A stretch of 64,000 nucleotides of DNA, from assembly GCA_900065925.1 (NCBI GenBank), contig LN890280.1:1294451-1358450 (forward strand), in the 5' to 3' direction. The stretch's first letter is position 1; each line of letters starts with the position of its first letter. The notes beneath the pieces were generated by a model that saw only the letters and a list, made by a program, of their open reading frames with translations, did not search any database and was not told the DNA's origin. Made by a program: the position numbers and the translations under genes. This document shows, in pieces, positions 15,011 through 23,785 of this stretch. This DNA is from Nitrosotalea devaniterrae. GTDB taxonomy: Archaea > Thermoproteota > Nitrososphaeria > Nitrososphaerales > Nitrosopumilaceae.

Positions 15011-16153
15011 CTAGTGCAGCATTACAATGTTTCCAGTACTGCCTGCAACTGAATACACATCTCCGCCATAGATAGTTTCAACGCTAGGGCTTGATGCAAT
15101 AGATACATTGTTAGAGTCAAGAACCTGAATGCTTGCATTTTCAGGCAAGTGATATCTTCCAATGTCAATTGTTGCATTGCCAAGTATTACAGGAGAGTTT
15201 GCTAACAAATTTCCAGAGCTGTCAACTATCTGGGCAGTCACAGCATTTGATGGATTGTTAATTATCTTGACATTTTCACCCAATGCAGAGTAAAAGTCGT
15301 TGTATGTTCCAAACAATTGTGCACCATCATATGATGTCTGCGGTTCCAAGAATGCATTAAATGGAGCTGGCATTCCTAACGCCAAAGTATTACTTGAATA
15401 GACAAGTGTATTGTCCATGTACAATTTTAGATAGTTGTGACCATTTGTTATTATGGTACAGTCTCTTGTCAATGATTGGTCTGCACTGTTATCAACCCAC
15501 AAGGTATCAAATACAAGCGATCCAAATGGACTGCCATATGTGTGAACTAGTGCCCAAACAGTTCCAATGTTATCTGTTATTGAAACACATGTGACATAGT
15601 TTACAGGTGCCTGTGTTGTCTGCACATACAATCCATTCTGAAAGTCACCATATGGTACAGTTCGTACCGGAGTGGTCAGCACAGCATGAAACAGCATTGC
15701 ATTGCTGTTTGGCGATACTGCATAATATCCAGCATAAGTTCCGTTTGCCGGTGCCTGGACTCCAATATGAAGCCCTTGAGTGTCTTCATTGTATGAATAT
15801 GTGGCATTTTCACCTGGTGCATCTCCCCCATATACCCAATATGTCGAGTTTGTAGTCAGTTGTTCCTGTGTTGCAGTCTTGTTGTTTAGTGGATCCAAGG
15901 CATACAAACCACACTGTATTTTGTTAATTGTACCTGTAGCATTGCCAGACGATGACATCTGGCATCCGCTTGGAGGAACATAGGATGTAGTAGGAATTGC
16001 CTGGTTTGCAGGATTGAACTGGTTGAGTATTGCGTTTACAGTAGAGTTGCTCAGAGTGGGAGCATTTACTTGAGCATGTACATTTTGAATGCCAATTGCA
16101 ATAAACATGATTGCAATTATTGCTGCACTGATAGCAAAGTAGGCATTTTTCAT
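15011..16153 (-). CDS. Secreted surface protein, single conserved beta domain
   Basis: This 380-residue protein from the ATG at 16153 has a signal peptide (about residues 5-27, ending in VHAQ), a linker of about 55 residues, and the same 300-residue domain as the proteins at 10560 and 16988. Shared spots are HIGVQ, LYVQT, VNYVTC, LTRDCTIITNGHNYLK, FLEPQTSYD and GGDVYSV. It has no FN3 modules, so it shows that the domain stands alone. The two Cys in YVTC and RDCT are conserved in all three paralogues and may pair. It is probably an exported glycan- or surface-binding protein; this is inference. Confidence 0.8.
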   Translation of the reverse strand: MKNAYFAISAAIIAIMFIAIGIQNVHAQVNAPTLSNSTVNAILNQFNPANQAIPTTSYVPPSGCQMSSSGNATGTINKIQCGLYALDPLNNKTATQEQLTTNSTYWVYGGDAPGENATYSYNEDTQGLHIGVQAPANGTYAGYYAVSPNSNAMLFHAVLTTPVRTVPYGDFQNGLYVQTTQAPVNYVTCVSITDNIGTVWALVHTYGSPFGSLVFDTLWVDNSADQSLTRDCTIITNGHNYLKLYMDNTLVYSSNTLALGMPAPFNAFLEPQTSYDGAQLFGTYNDFYSALGENVKIINNPSNAVTAQIVDSSGNLLANSPVILGNATIDIGRYHLPENASIQVLDSNNVSIASSPSVETIYGGDVYSVAGSTGNIVMLH

Positions 16154-16393
16154 CAATATGTATCAAGATTCAAGAAATATCTCCATATGCTAAAAAATTA
16201 CTAGAACAATAGCTAGAATAATTATCTATAATTCACTAGCATGATCACCAGATAGTTATTTGCCATGTATGTATCCGGTTCAACAAGATCATAATCTATT
16301 AAAAAAACAATAATGTTCTGGATCGATTTTACTAAAAATTCTTACAGAGTTGATACGCCTAATAGTTAAATTACACAGATCATACTTGTAAAT

Positions 16394-16645
16394 GTGCAAA
16401 ATTTTCTACAGGATGATATTGACAGGAATGATTTTCTATCAATGAGTGCAGATATCAGAGTCCGAAATGCCATACAGATTGCAAGAAAATTTCTAGAGCA
16501 ATATAACTCTCCAGTTGTATTCAAGTCTGCAAGTCTGAATGGTACAATATGTGACATAACAATGGACATTGGACTTACACATGAAAGAATTGTTCAAGTT
16601 AAAATTTATATCACTACCGGAACCATACTAGAATATACACAATAG
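16394..16645 (+). CDS. Small PepSY-like protein, second copy
   Basis: This is an 83-residue protein, or 67 residues from the ATG at 16442. The helix RNAIQIARKFLEQY and final ITTGTILEYTQ align with the PepSY-like protein at 14457. Sequence identity is low but the length and order of elements are the same. There is no signal peptide. The two copies lie on either side of the surface-protein gene at 15011. Confidence 0.6.
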   Translation: MQNFLQDDIDRNDFLSMSADIRVRNAIQIARKFLEQYNSPVVFKSASLNGTICDITMDIGLTHERIVQVKIYITTGTILEYTQ

Positions 16646-16753
16646 ATCTTTTGTCAGGATATAATTGCAAGACAGATACATTTCTTTGGTATAGAACATT
16701 GTTACTGGAAATTTGTGAGTAAAGTTAATGTGCAAATATTTTTTGTAAAAATC

Positions 16754-16948
16754 ATGTCAGTTTTTGCAAAAGGTGAGAGAGTTCGCATAATAGAGCAAGA
16801 AAAAAAATCCGACAAGGTGTATATTATAAAAAATACCAAAAAGTACAGCAAGGGTGGAACACTTTACTTGCTAAAACTTTTAGATGAAAATCCGGTTCTT
16901 GTATTATACCATGAAAGTGACAAGTCACTTCTTGAGAGAATCTGTTAA
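16754..16948 (+). CDS. Small SH3-like basic protein
   Basis: The 64-residue product starts MSVFAKGERVRIIE and has alternating short strands (KVYIIKN, LYLLKLLDENPVL). This suggests a small beta barrel of SH3 or KOW type. A start at 16715 would add 13 residues. I cannot assign a function. It is convergent with the large FN3 gene downstream. Confidence 0.6.
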   Translation: MSVFAKGERVRIIEQEKKSDKVYIIKNTKKYSKGGTLYLLKLLDENPVLVLYHESDKSLLERIC

Positions 16949-16987
16949 GTCATAGATTGGTATTTTTGTACAAAAGTTGCCTTTGCA

Positions 16988-19033
16988 TCAAGAAGAATTT
17001 GGTGCCAATATACCTAACGAGATGGCCTGCCCACCTGGAACCAGTATAGGTCCTACCAAGTGCGTAGTGGTAGAAGCAGTGTTAGATGCAGAGCTAGTCC
17101 CTACTGAATTTATTGCAGACACCCTGTAAGAATATGTCATGAGTGGTAGCAGTCCAGTGTCAGAGTATGTGGTAGATTGGTTGTTTGTGTTGGGTACCAG
17201 AGTAGACCAGGCCCCACCCTGGGTTGATCGTTCAATTTTATAGCCAATAATTGGCGAGCCACCATTATTCCCAGGTGCACTCCAATGCAAGTTAATTGTT
17301 GTAGCAGAGGCAGATGATGCTACAAGTCCAGTGGGGGACTGCGGTGCAGACATTTGAGCACCAGTTGTAGCCGATGCAGTATTTGAAGCAGAACTTGTAC
17401 CTACTGGATTGATTGCAAATACTTGGTATGCGTATGCAGTACTTGGATTCAATCCAGTGTCAGAGTATGTGGTAGATACAGAACCTGTATTTTGTGAAAT
17501 CGTACTCCAGGTGGTTCCACCATCGTCTGATCTTTGAATTTCATATCCAGTAATTGCAGATCCGCCATCATCACTTGGTGCATTCCAAGACAGATTGATT
17601 TGAGATGATGAAATGACATTAGCAGATAGACTTGTGGGAGGCTGTGGCACAGTTGCGGTTACACCAGTTGTAGCAGATGCAGTATTTGACGGCAAGCTAG
17701 TTCCAACGGAATTGATTGCAGACACCCTGTAGGAATAGCTAGTACTGGGATTCAGTCCAGTATCAGAGTATGCAGTAGATACAGAACTAGTGTCTTGCAC
17801 TAGTATAGACCAAGTATTGCCATTATCTTGTGACCTTTCAATTTCATATCCAGTAACTGCAGATCCTCCGTTATTGCTTGGTGCAGTCCAAGACAAATCG
17901 ATTTGTGACGATGATATAGAAGTTGTAGACAGGTTCGTAGGAGGCTGTGGTACAGTTGGATTTCCTCCAGAGGATACATCTACAGAGAATACATCTCCAC
18001 CGTAAATGCTTGCAGGAGTAGATGCAATCACACCACCACTTGAATCATACACATTAATTGTTCCAGCAATTGGAAAGTGATATTTTCCAACATCAAGTGT
18101 TGCAGTGCCAGATGCAACAGAAGAGCTTGCAAGTGAATTTCCAGACGAGTCTACAAGTGTGACAGTTGCAGCATTTGATGGATTGTTTGTAACCTGGATA
18201 TTTTCATCAGTTGTTGCGTAATAGTCCTTGAAGATACCATAGCGCATCTGGTTATAGTAAGAGTTCATAGTCTGCAGATAGTAATCAAATGGTGCAGGCA
18301 TGTTCAGTGATAGAGTATTGCTAGAGTAAACTAGTACATTGTCCATGTACAACTTGAGATAATTGTCACCGTTTGTTATAACAGTACAATCCCTGGTAAG
18401 AGGTTGGTTTGGACTGGTGTCAACCCACAAGGTATCAAAGGTAGATGCCTCCACATTATCTCCATAGCCATGGACTAGAGTCCAGTATGTGCCATCAGAG
18501 TTTGTGATTGCAGCACAGTCAAGGTAGTTGACCTGCCCGCTTGTGGTCATTATTTCTAATTGATTCTGAAAATCATTCTTCAAAACAGGCTGGCTTGTTG
18601 CAGTCAGTACAGCATGGACAAGAACAGCATTTGTATCAGGAGATACGGCATAGTATCCAGAATAGCTGCCATCACCATATACTGCAGGATTCGGTCCCGG
18701 CTCTCCAATATGCATTCCTTGTGAATCCTTGGAAATGTCATATGCAGTATTTTTCTCAGATACTGCAGTGCCATAATATGTCCAGTATCTGGTATCTGAG
18801 AGAACTTGTTGTTTTGTTTTTGTTTCATTGTCAAGCGGATCAGATGCAACAAGACCTGATTTTGTTTTATCAATTGAATATGAAGTTGCAAATGCATGCA
18901 TGTCACCTGATATTATTCCAAATGATGACAAGAATATAGTTGCAAAAACTAGACTGAGAAACTTTTTTCCAAAGATATGATTGTATTTTGATTCAATCAA
19001 GCTATTTACATCATACTTATAGATACATTCCAT
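16988..19033 (-). CDS. Secreted surface protein: conserved beta domain plus three FN3 domains
   Basis: This is a 681-residue paralogue of the protein at 10560 with the modules in the reverse order. The signal peptide is at about 24-50 behind a long basic start, the 300-residue beta domain is at about 52-350 (HIGEPGPN, LTRDCTVITNGDNYLK, GGDVFSV), and the FN3 domains are at about 360-452, 457-549 and 554-645. The FN3 units are very similar in DNA to those of the other gene (for example 17505-17640 against 11625-11760). There is no C-terminal anchor. It is likely a surface adhesin or glycan binder. Confidence 0.82.
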   Translation of the reverse strand: MECIYKYDVNSLIESKYNHIFGKKFLSLVFATIFLSSFGIISGDMHAFATSYSIDKTKSGLVASDPLDNETKTKQQVLSDTRYWTYYGTAVSEKNTAYDISKDSQGMHIGEPGPNPAVYGDGSYSGYYAVSPDTNAVLVHAVLTATSQPVLKNDFQNQLEIMTTSGQVNYLDCAAITNSDGTYWTLVHGYGDNVEASTFDTLWVDTSPNQPLTRDCTVITNGDNYLKLYMDNVLVYSSNTLSLNMPAPFDYYLQTMNSYYNQMRYGIFKDYYATTDENIQVTNNPSNAATVTLVDSSGNSLASSSVASGTATLDVGKYHFPIAGTINVYDSSGGVIASTPASIYGGDVFSVDVSSGGNPTVPQPPTNLSTTSISSSQIDLSWTAPSNNGGSAVTGYEIERSQDNGNTWSILVQDTSSVSTAYSDTGLNPSTSYSYRVSAINSVGTSLPSNTASATTGVTATVPQPPTSLSANVISSSQINLSWNAPSDDGGSAITGYEIQRSDDGGTTWSTISQNTGSVSTTYSDTGLNPSTAYAYQVFAINPVGTSSASNTASATTGAQMSAPQSPTGLVASSASATTINLHWSAPGNNGGSPIIGYKIERSTQGGAWSTLVPNTNNQSTTYSDTGLLPLMTYSYRVSAINSVGTSSASNTASTTTHLVGPILVPGGQAISLGILAPNSS

Positions 19034-19144
19034 ATGTCAATATGCTAAAAATATTCTATACGATCAATCCAGTTTATCCATGATAAAAACTAGACATAAT
19101 TTCAAAAAAAATGTTGTAATCAAAAATATATAAAAATATAATTT

Positions 19145-19225
19145 GGTGCGGTCAAGTCGGAGTCACACCGCTTCTTTTAGACTGGAGAGTCTAACGTGCA
19201 ATTATTTACACCATAACCGCATAGC
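19145..19225 (+). ncRNA. Candidate structured RNA
   Basis: The 324-base gap between two minus-strand genes holds a GC-richer island next to an AT-rich TATA-like stretch (about 19125-19140). GCGGT and ACCGC (19148-19171) can pair, and TTAGACT-GGAG-AGTCTAA is a perfect 7-base-pair hairpin with a GGAG loop (about 19177-19194). A further ACCGCA near 19216 could pair with TGCGGT instead. It might be an RNA gene, or the leader of the gene ending at 16988 read on the other strand. I see no tRNA or box C/D signature. Confidence 0.3.
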
Positions 19226-19357
19226 AATACAATATAGTTATTTTTCATATAACTAGTCTAAGAATTATAGGTGACAAGGTTCTAGTCGAATGATACAATA
19301 AAACAAAATACATTTTCTGTCACAAATAGACAAGAAAACTTGCAAAATGATTCCCAT

Positions 19358-20521
19358 CTATGATTGGATGTATATTGAAAGTGTCTTGCTTTGAGAAAGA
19401 TTTGACACAGATACAAGCCAGTTTCCAGTCTCATAAGATGTAGAAATTGAAAAGAACAACGAGTATGTTCCATCAGAGTTTGAAGTTGTAGTTGTTGTGT
19501 GGGTCTGTCCAGATTGGCTTGTAAAGACTGCAGAAACTGAAGTGTTTGGCTGGCCAGTTCCAGAAACCTGGACTAGGTTGCCCTTGTTGTATACTGCCTT
19601 GTCAGTCTGGGCAGTAAATGCATACGAGCCAGACGAGCTTGTGCCAACGTATATTGTAAGAGACTTGGTTTGCCCAAGGTTTGTCACAAGTATGCTCCAT
19701 GTTCCGGTTTCATACGGCTGTGAAGGCGAAAAGAACATGACAAATGACCCGTCAGATTGTATAGTTGTAGCAGTAGAGTAGGTTTTTCCAGTTGGACTTG
19801 TAAGGACTCCAGTTATTGAAGTGCCGGCTTGTCCTGCACCCAACACTTGGATAAAGTCTCCAGTGTTGTATACGGACTTGTCAGTCTGGGCAGTAAATAT
19901 ACCACTAGTTGTGGTAGGTACGGTACTTGATTGTGTGATTGTAATTGGTTGTGTACTTGTCTGGGCATCAGATATTATCTGAACTTGATAATTTCCAACA
20001 GGTAATGCACTTGAGAGTTGCATGTCATAAGATATTTTGCCAGATGAATCAGACCATGTTGTTTTGTGCAATACAACAAATCCGGTACTGTCAATGAGTT
20101 CTATATCTACAGTTTTTTGAGGATTTGCACCAATTGCAGTAATTTTTATCGTATCAGTTTGCAAATAGCTAGACTTGTCCAAGACAATTGCAAGTGATAC
20201 TGAAGGCGCAGTAGGTGTTTGTACTGGTTGCGGTACAGCATCGGCTTTTGCTTGAAGATCAGATAATTTTCCACTAATGTCTGCAACATTAGTTTTTAGC
20301 GTATCAAGTGTAGCCAAACTAGTGCTCATGGTTCCAATTTGTGAATTAATTGAATCAACTTGCGATTTTAGAGAATCAAGCTCTGCAGTATAATCAGGAA
20401 TTTTTACTTGTTCAGGTTTTGCCTGGATTTGTGTGTTAATAGTCAAGATGCCATACACTGCACCAGATGTTGCAAGCAGTGTGAGTACTCCAAGTGTTAT
20501 AACAGCATAGTCTCTTATCAC
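19358..20521 (-). CDS. Membrane-anchored Ig-like repeat protein with coiled-coil stalk
   Basis: The 387-residue product (GTG start) has an N-terminal membrane segment (about residues 6-28), a coiled-coil stretch with repeated LDSLKSQVDSINSQI and LSDLQAKAD heptads (about 42-92), and a Pro-rich hinge. Three beta-sandwich domains of MG2/Ig type follow (about 105-195, 205-290 and 297-387). The last two are near repeats: TAQTDKSVYNTGD and TAQTDKAVYNKGN at their starts. The layout is that of a surface stalk protein. It belongs to the surface-protein cluster but is unrelated to the three FN3/beta-domain paralogues. Confidence 0.78.
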   Translation of the reverse strand: MIRDYAVITLGVLTLLATSGAVYGILTINTQIQAKPEQVKIPDYTAELDSLKSQVDSINSQIGTMSTSLATLDTLKTNVADISGKLSDLQAKADAVPQPVQTPTAPSVSLAIVLDKSSYLQTDTIKITAIGANPQKTVDIELIDSTGFVVLHKTTWSDSSGKISYDMQLSSALPVGNYQVQIISDAQTSTQPITITQSSTVPTTTSGIFTAQTDKSVYNTGDFIQVLGAGQAGTSITGVLTSPTGKTYSTATTIQSDGSFVMFFSPSQPYETGTWSILVTNLGQTKSLTIYVGTSSSGSYAFTAQTDKAVYNKGNLVQVSGTGQPNTSVSAVFTSQSGQTHTTTTTSNSDGTYSLFFSISTSYETGNWLVSVSNLSQSKTLSIYIQS

Positions 20522-20718
20522 GGGCTATATTTGGTCGCCAAAATATATAGGGAATGCTACTCTATTATCAGATTCAAAGTAATAGAATATTGTTAGTGTT
20601 GTTCTAGTTGGTAATGTATACACGTAATTAAATTTGGCTCACTGCAGTGACAAGTAATGATTTCATGTAAAAATTTTCGATCATAGATAATAGTAAGATT
20701 GTTGCAAACCAAGTTTCA

Positions 20719-21048
20719 ATGACATATGATTTGACAAGTGACAAGAAACCTGCCATGATATCATTTAGGCATCAATATCGCACATCTCTTGGCATAACTT
20801 TTGATATTTTAGAGGCATGTATGGATGCAGGCATGAATGGCATATTGATATCAAGAGTATCTCAAAAGGCAAATCTATCACACAATGCTGTAGTGTGTAA
20901 TTGCCAAAGGTTAGTTGATGCAGGCGTGATAACAGATAGTAGAACCAAGAGAAAATATAGTTTCACCATAACCGAAAAAGGAATACAACTGTACAATGAA
21001 CTAAAAAGATTCCAGGATACAATCAAGGAAATAAACATCAGATACTAG
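20719..21048 (+). CDS. Winged-helix DNA-binding protein
   Basis: This third small regulator of the region has 109 residues. Helices LGITFDILEACMDAG, then ILISRVSQKANLSHNAVVCN (the recognition helix region) and a wing SFTITEKGIQLYN form a winged helix. It is longer than the two others and has an N-terminal tail of about 17 residues. Its stop codon overlaps that of a damaged gene on the other strand. The target is unknown; neighbouring surface genes are candidates. Confidence 0.82.
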   Translation: MTYDLTSDKKPAMISFRHQYRTSLGITFDILEACMDAGMNGILISRVSQKANLSHNAVVCNCQRLVDAGVITDSRTKRKYSFTITEKGIQLYNELKRFQDTIKEINIRY

Positions 21049-21234
21049 GTTTTGACATCAGGTACTATTTCAGACATGGTTTGCACACTAGACTCTTCAA
21101 GGTCTGTTTCCAATTTTTCAAAACCATTCCACCAAGGAATCAATTCTTGTGATATAAGAAAATCATTGTTTATAGATCTGTCGATCTTTTTCTATTACAT
21201 GTGCAAGATTAGTTATGATACATTTACACAACAT
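21045..21234 (-). pseudogene. Frameshifted small gene
   Basis: On the minus strand an ATG at 21234 opens a frame (MLCKCIITNLAHVIEKD) that stops soon after. A second frame, offset by one base, carries on with NDFLISQELIPWWNGFEKLE and ends at 21045. Both parts look coding by composition, and together they would give about 63 residues. The shift lies near 21160-21175, in GAAAAAGATCGACAG. It may be a real inactivation or a sequencing error in an A-run. I do not recognise the protein. Confidence 0.4.
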
Positions 21235-21330
21235 GAAATCACTTATTGTCAAGTACAAAGAAAATAATGGAAAATTATTCTAGAACTTTGTGACAATATC
21301 CTAAGATATATCAGATACATACAAGAATCA

Positions 21331-21486
21331 TTGCCAAGAAAAGAATACAAAACCATAACAGTCAAAGTGGAAGCATATACGAGATTCATAAAGGCAATCA
21401 AAGATGCAAAAAAAGTAGACCCGGGAATTGATACTAGTGAATTTTTGGAATTGCTTTTAAGAGAATCCAAAAAATCAAAAACTTGA
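21331..21486 (+). CDS. Small basic protein (51 residues, TTG start)
   Basis: The frame encodes a compact charged protein with the core EYKTITVKVEAYTRFIKA, then VDPGIDTSEFLELLL. A beta strand plus two helices is the order of ribbon-helix-helix or antitoxin-like proteins, but the match is only by pattern. The frame stays open upstream to about 21264, without an ATG or GTG. It stands alone, with a TTCTAGAAC element at 21278. Confidence 0.5.
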   Translation: MPRKEYKTITVKVEAYTRFIKAIKDAKKVDPGIDTSEFLELLLRESKKSKT

Positions 21487-21558
21487 CAATGTAGATATTC
21501 AATGGATGCATAATCAGAGATTTTTTGAGGTCTTTGCGTCTGTTGATAACATGAAACC

Positions 21559-21744
21559 CTAAAACAAAGACTTGTGAATATTAGCCTTGATCTGGTTTCG
21601 TAGATCGTCAGTTATTTCTTCGGGTTTCATGCCATGATCTTTTGTTGCATGAGTTGCACATTGTGATAGGATTTCATCTTCTGTCTTACCTTTAGCTACA
21701 AATCCACATTCAAATCCCACATCTTTGCATTTGAATTTTAACAT
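21559..21744 (-). CDS. DUF1059-type small metal-binding protein
   Basis: The 61-residue product from the ATG at 21744 reads MLKFKCKDVGFECGFVAKG, then ILSQCATHATKDHGM. This is the DUF1059 pattern: Cys residues at 6 and 13 and a C-x-x-H-x-x-x-x-H cluster that can bind a metal ion. The length is typical of the family. In-frame ATGs further upstream overlap the secreted protein at 21809 and are unlikely starts. The function of the family is not known. Confidence 0.85.
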   Translation of the reverse strand: MLKFKCKDVGFECGFVAKGKTEDEILSQCATHATKDHGMKPEEITDDLRNQIKANIHKSLF

Positions 21745-21808
21745 GATTTTTTTGGGATTTGGAATGTTATAAGGTTTGAGGACATATGGTTTCAACATTT
21801 TTGAATCA

Positions 21809-22396
21809 CTAAGGCAATACAGTAATCTGAATTGGTTTTGACCAGAGTTGTGTTGTAAGACCTGTTGGTTCTCTATGTCCATGACCATCAGTAGTCATAT
21901 TGAATGTAAATAGTGCCATTGATACTACAGTGTACTTTCCGGGCACATGTAACTGAGGAAGAGGCATTTTATACATCAGATAAGTGAAATTACCGTGTCC
22001 CCATGGTTTTTCACCAAGATGTTCTCCAGGTCTTATTGTTTCCACACCATAAAATTCTAGGATAGCCATCAGGTTAGTATTTTCAGGCCACACAAGTGCA
22101 CCATTCTTATCTTTAATCTCCAGTACAACCAATGGAGGCCAATATCCAATATCTACACTTTTGTCTCCTACGTTTATCAACTCAGTAGAGATCGTGATGT
22201 TTTCTCCTACTTTGTATTCGGGTTTATTAGATGTCTGATTAAGAAGGAGTATTGCACCATCATGTGCTAACCATGTTTGTGTAGGATTACCAAGGCGTTC
22301 TTCAAATGTGGGATTATTGGGCTGGAAAAAGACAAGAGCTATACCAATCACAACAATTCCCAATCCTGCCAGTATTGAAATATGTAGAGTTTTCAT
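21809..22396 (-). CDS. Secreted Ig-like protein
   Basis: The 195-residue product has an N-terminal signal or membrane segment (about residues 5-25) and one beta-sandwich domain. YKVGENITISTELINVGDKS is typical of intracellular-proteinase-inhibitor or DUF-type Ig folds, and it ends in a GKYTVVSMA strand. The ATG overlaps the last four bases of the cupredoxin gene (22393), so the two are translated together. It probably works at the cell surface with that protein. Confidence 0.7.
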   Translation of the reverse strand: MKTLHISILAGLGIVVIGIALVFFQPNNPTFEERLGNPTQTWLAHDGAILLLNQTSNKPEYKVGENITISTELINVGDKSVDIGYWPPLVVLEIKDKNGALVWPENTNLMAILEFYGVETIRPGEHLGEKPWGHGNFTYLMYKMPLPQLHVPGKYTVVSMALFTFNMTTDGHGHREPTGLTTQLWSKPIQITVLP

Positions 22397-23784
22397 TTCT
22401 CACAGTTTGTAATTGTTAGAACTATGATTTGCCCTCCAAGGCAAACACCCGGAGGTAGATGCATCCAGTATGTACCATCTGAAGCATTTTGAGATGCAGA
22501 CATTGTAATATTAACAAGAGCGCTTTTATGTTCACGGATAATTTCTGCAAGCGGATCAACTGAAATATCAATTCCCGGATGATTCTGCATGTTTGCATCA
22601 TGCATAAACTCTACATCGTTGACAATGTTGACACCGTCTGGATATTCTGGGATCCTTGCATCTGTATTAATTGAACTAACTGAAATAGAATATGTCAGAG
22701 TTCCATTATGTCCTGGCTCTAGAACATAATTTTTAACATATGGGTAATCAGTATAGTTGTAAATGCCATAAAATCCCGTAGCGTTGAGGATTTTGCTTGA
22801 GGCACTGTACCATGCAAATGGACAGAGTGGTAATCCCATTGGACCAGCGGAAGCATATTGATGAGAAATGTTAGAAACACATGATGGAATAATCTGTGTT
22901 ACGCTAACCTCAGTTTGATTTTCTTTTGTCGCGTATTGTGGCAAACTTTCAGAGAGATCTTTTATGTTGTTAATTGTTGGTACCACAACAAATGGCAGCC
23001 TCATTGTTTGGTCATCATAAGATACAACCATCACATATGAACCAGTTTCATTCATAATTGGAACTCCAAATCCATCGGAGAGTTTGTGTTGTATTCTAAA
23101 TCCACCACGTTCTGGATCACATGATGTAATGGCAGGATGATTTGCGTGCCATATGATGTTTCCATCATCTTTTTGAATCACAATGTCAGGAATTGGACAC
23201 GTTATTCCATATCCTGAAAGTTCAACAGTAAAATCAATTTTCTGTCCAACGGCATAAGTATCAAAAAGACCACTTGCACCCAAATCCACATGCTCTGGAA
23301 TCGGTTTATCCGACTGGTCTGATGTCAATACCAATACCCATCCCCTCTGCCATGGGTGTGGCACTCCGTGATATCCAAAATATCCTGGTTTTGTAAAAGT
23401 ATATTCAAATGATTCACCGGGTTTTAGAAAATTTGGCATTTTTACATTCCCCATTAGTGCTGAAAACCTATTTGTTACATTATAGAAATCAGGATCACTC
23501 AAGTTATCAGCAACTACACTATTCATTGTATGGCCATCGTTGATCCATCTAACAGTGTTATTTACGCCAATTATTACTCGAATGTATTGTGGATCATAAT
23601 TCTTGCTTGAACTTGGGTCTTCTGCCCCTTGAGGAATTATGACAGTAGTGACTTGGTTAAGTGGACCAAGATTAGCCATCATTGATTGCTGTTTGTCATA
23701 TACAGAGTAATAAATCAGAAAAAAAGACGTACATGTGATTACTATTCCTAATATTACAATTATCAAGATTTGTAGAGTTTTCAT
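22393..23784 (-). CDS. Secreted cupredoxin-like protein with altered copper ligands
   Basis: The 463-residue product from the ATG at 23784 has a membrane segment (about residues 5-25), a plastocyanin-like domain (about 40-165) and two further beta regions. The first ligand His is present in WINDGHTMNS. The second ligand loop reads GYFGYHGVPHPWQRGW, where typical members have a Cys and a Met around the HPW. The normal Cys is absent and Met is replaced by Gln. Copper, if bound, would not sit in a normal type 1 site. It overlaps the next gene by four bases and is followed upstream by a secreted partner, so these genes form an envelope operon. Confidence 0.78.
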   Translation of the reverse strand: MKTLQILIIVILGIVITCTSFFLIYYSVYDKQQSMMANLGPLNQVTTVIIPQGAEDPSSSKNYDPQYIRVIIGVNNTVRWINDGHTMNSVVADNLSDPDFYNVTNRFSALMGNVKMPNFLKPGESFEYTFTKPGYFGYHGVPHPWQRGWVLVLTSDQSDKPIPEHVDLGASGLFDTYAVGQKIDFTVELSGYGITCPIPDIVIQKDDGNIIWHANHPAITSCDPERGGFRIQHKLSDGFGVPIMNETGSYVMVVSYDDQTMRLPFVVVPTINNIKDLSESLPQYATKENQTEVSVTQIIPSCVSNISHQYASAGPMGLPLCPFAWYSASSKILNATGFYGIYNYTDYPYVKNYVLEPGHNGTLTYSISVSSINTDARIPEYPDGVNIVNDVEFMHDANMQNHPGIDISVDPLAEIIREHKSALVNITMSASQNASDGTYWMHLPPGVCLGGQIIVLTITNCEK

Positions 23785-23785
23785 T

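Noticed and set aside
21052-21267. Plus-strand frame of 71 codons
   Set aside because: The minus strand here holds two coding-like segments of a broken gene, and the plus-strand product has no protein-like pattern.
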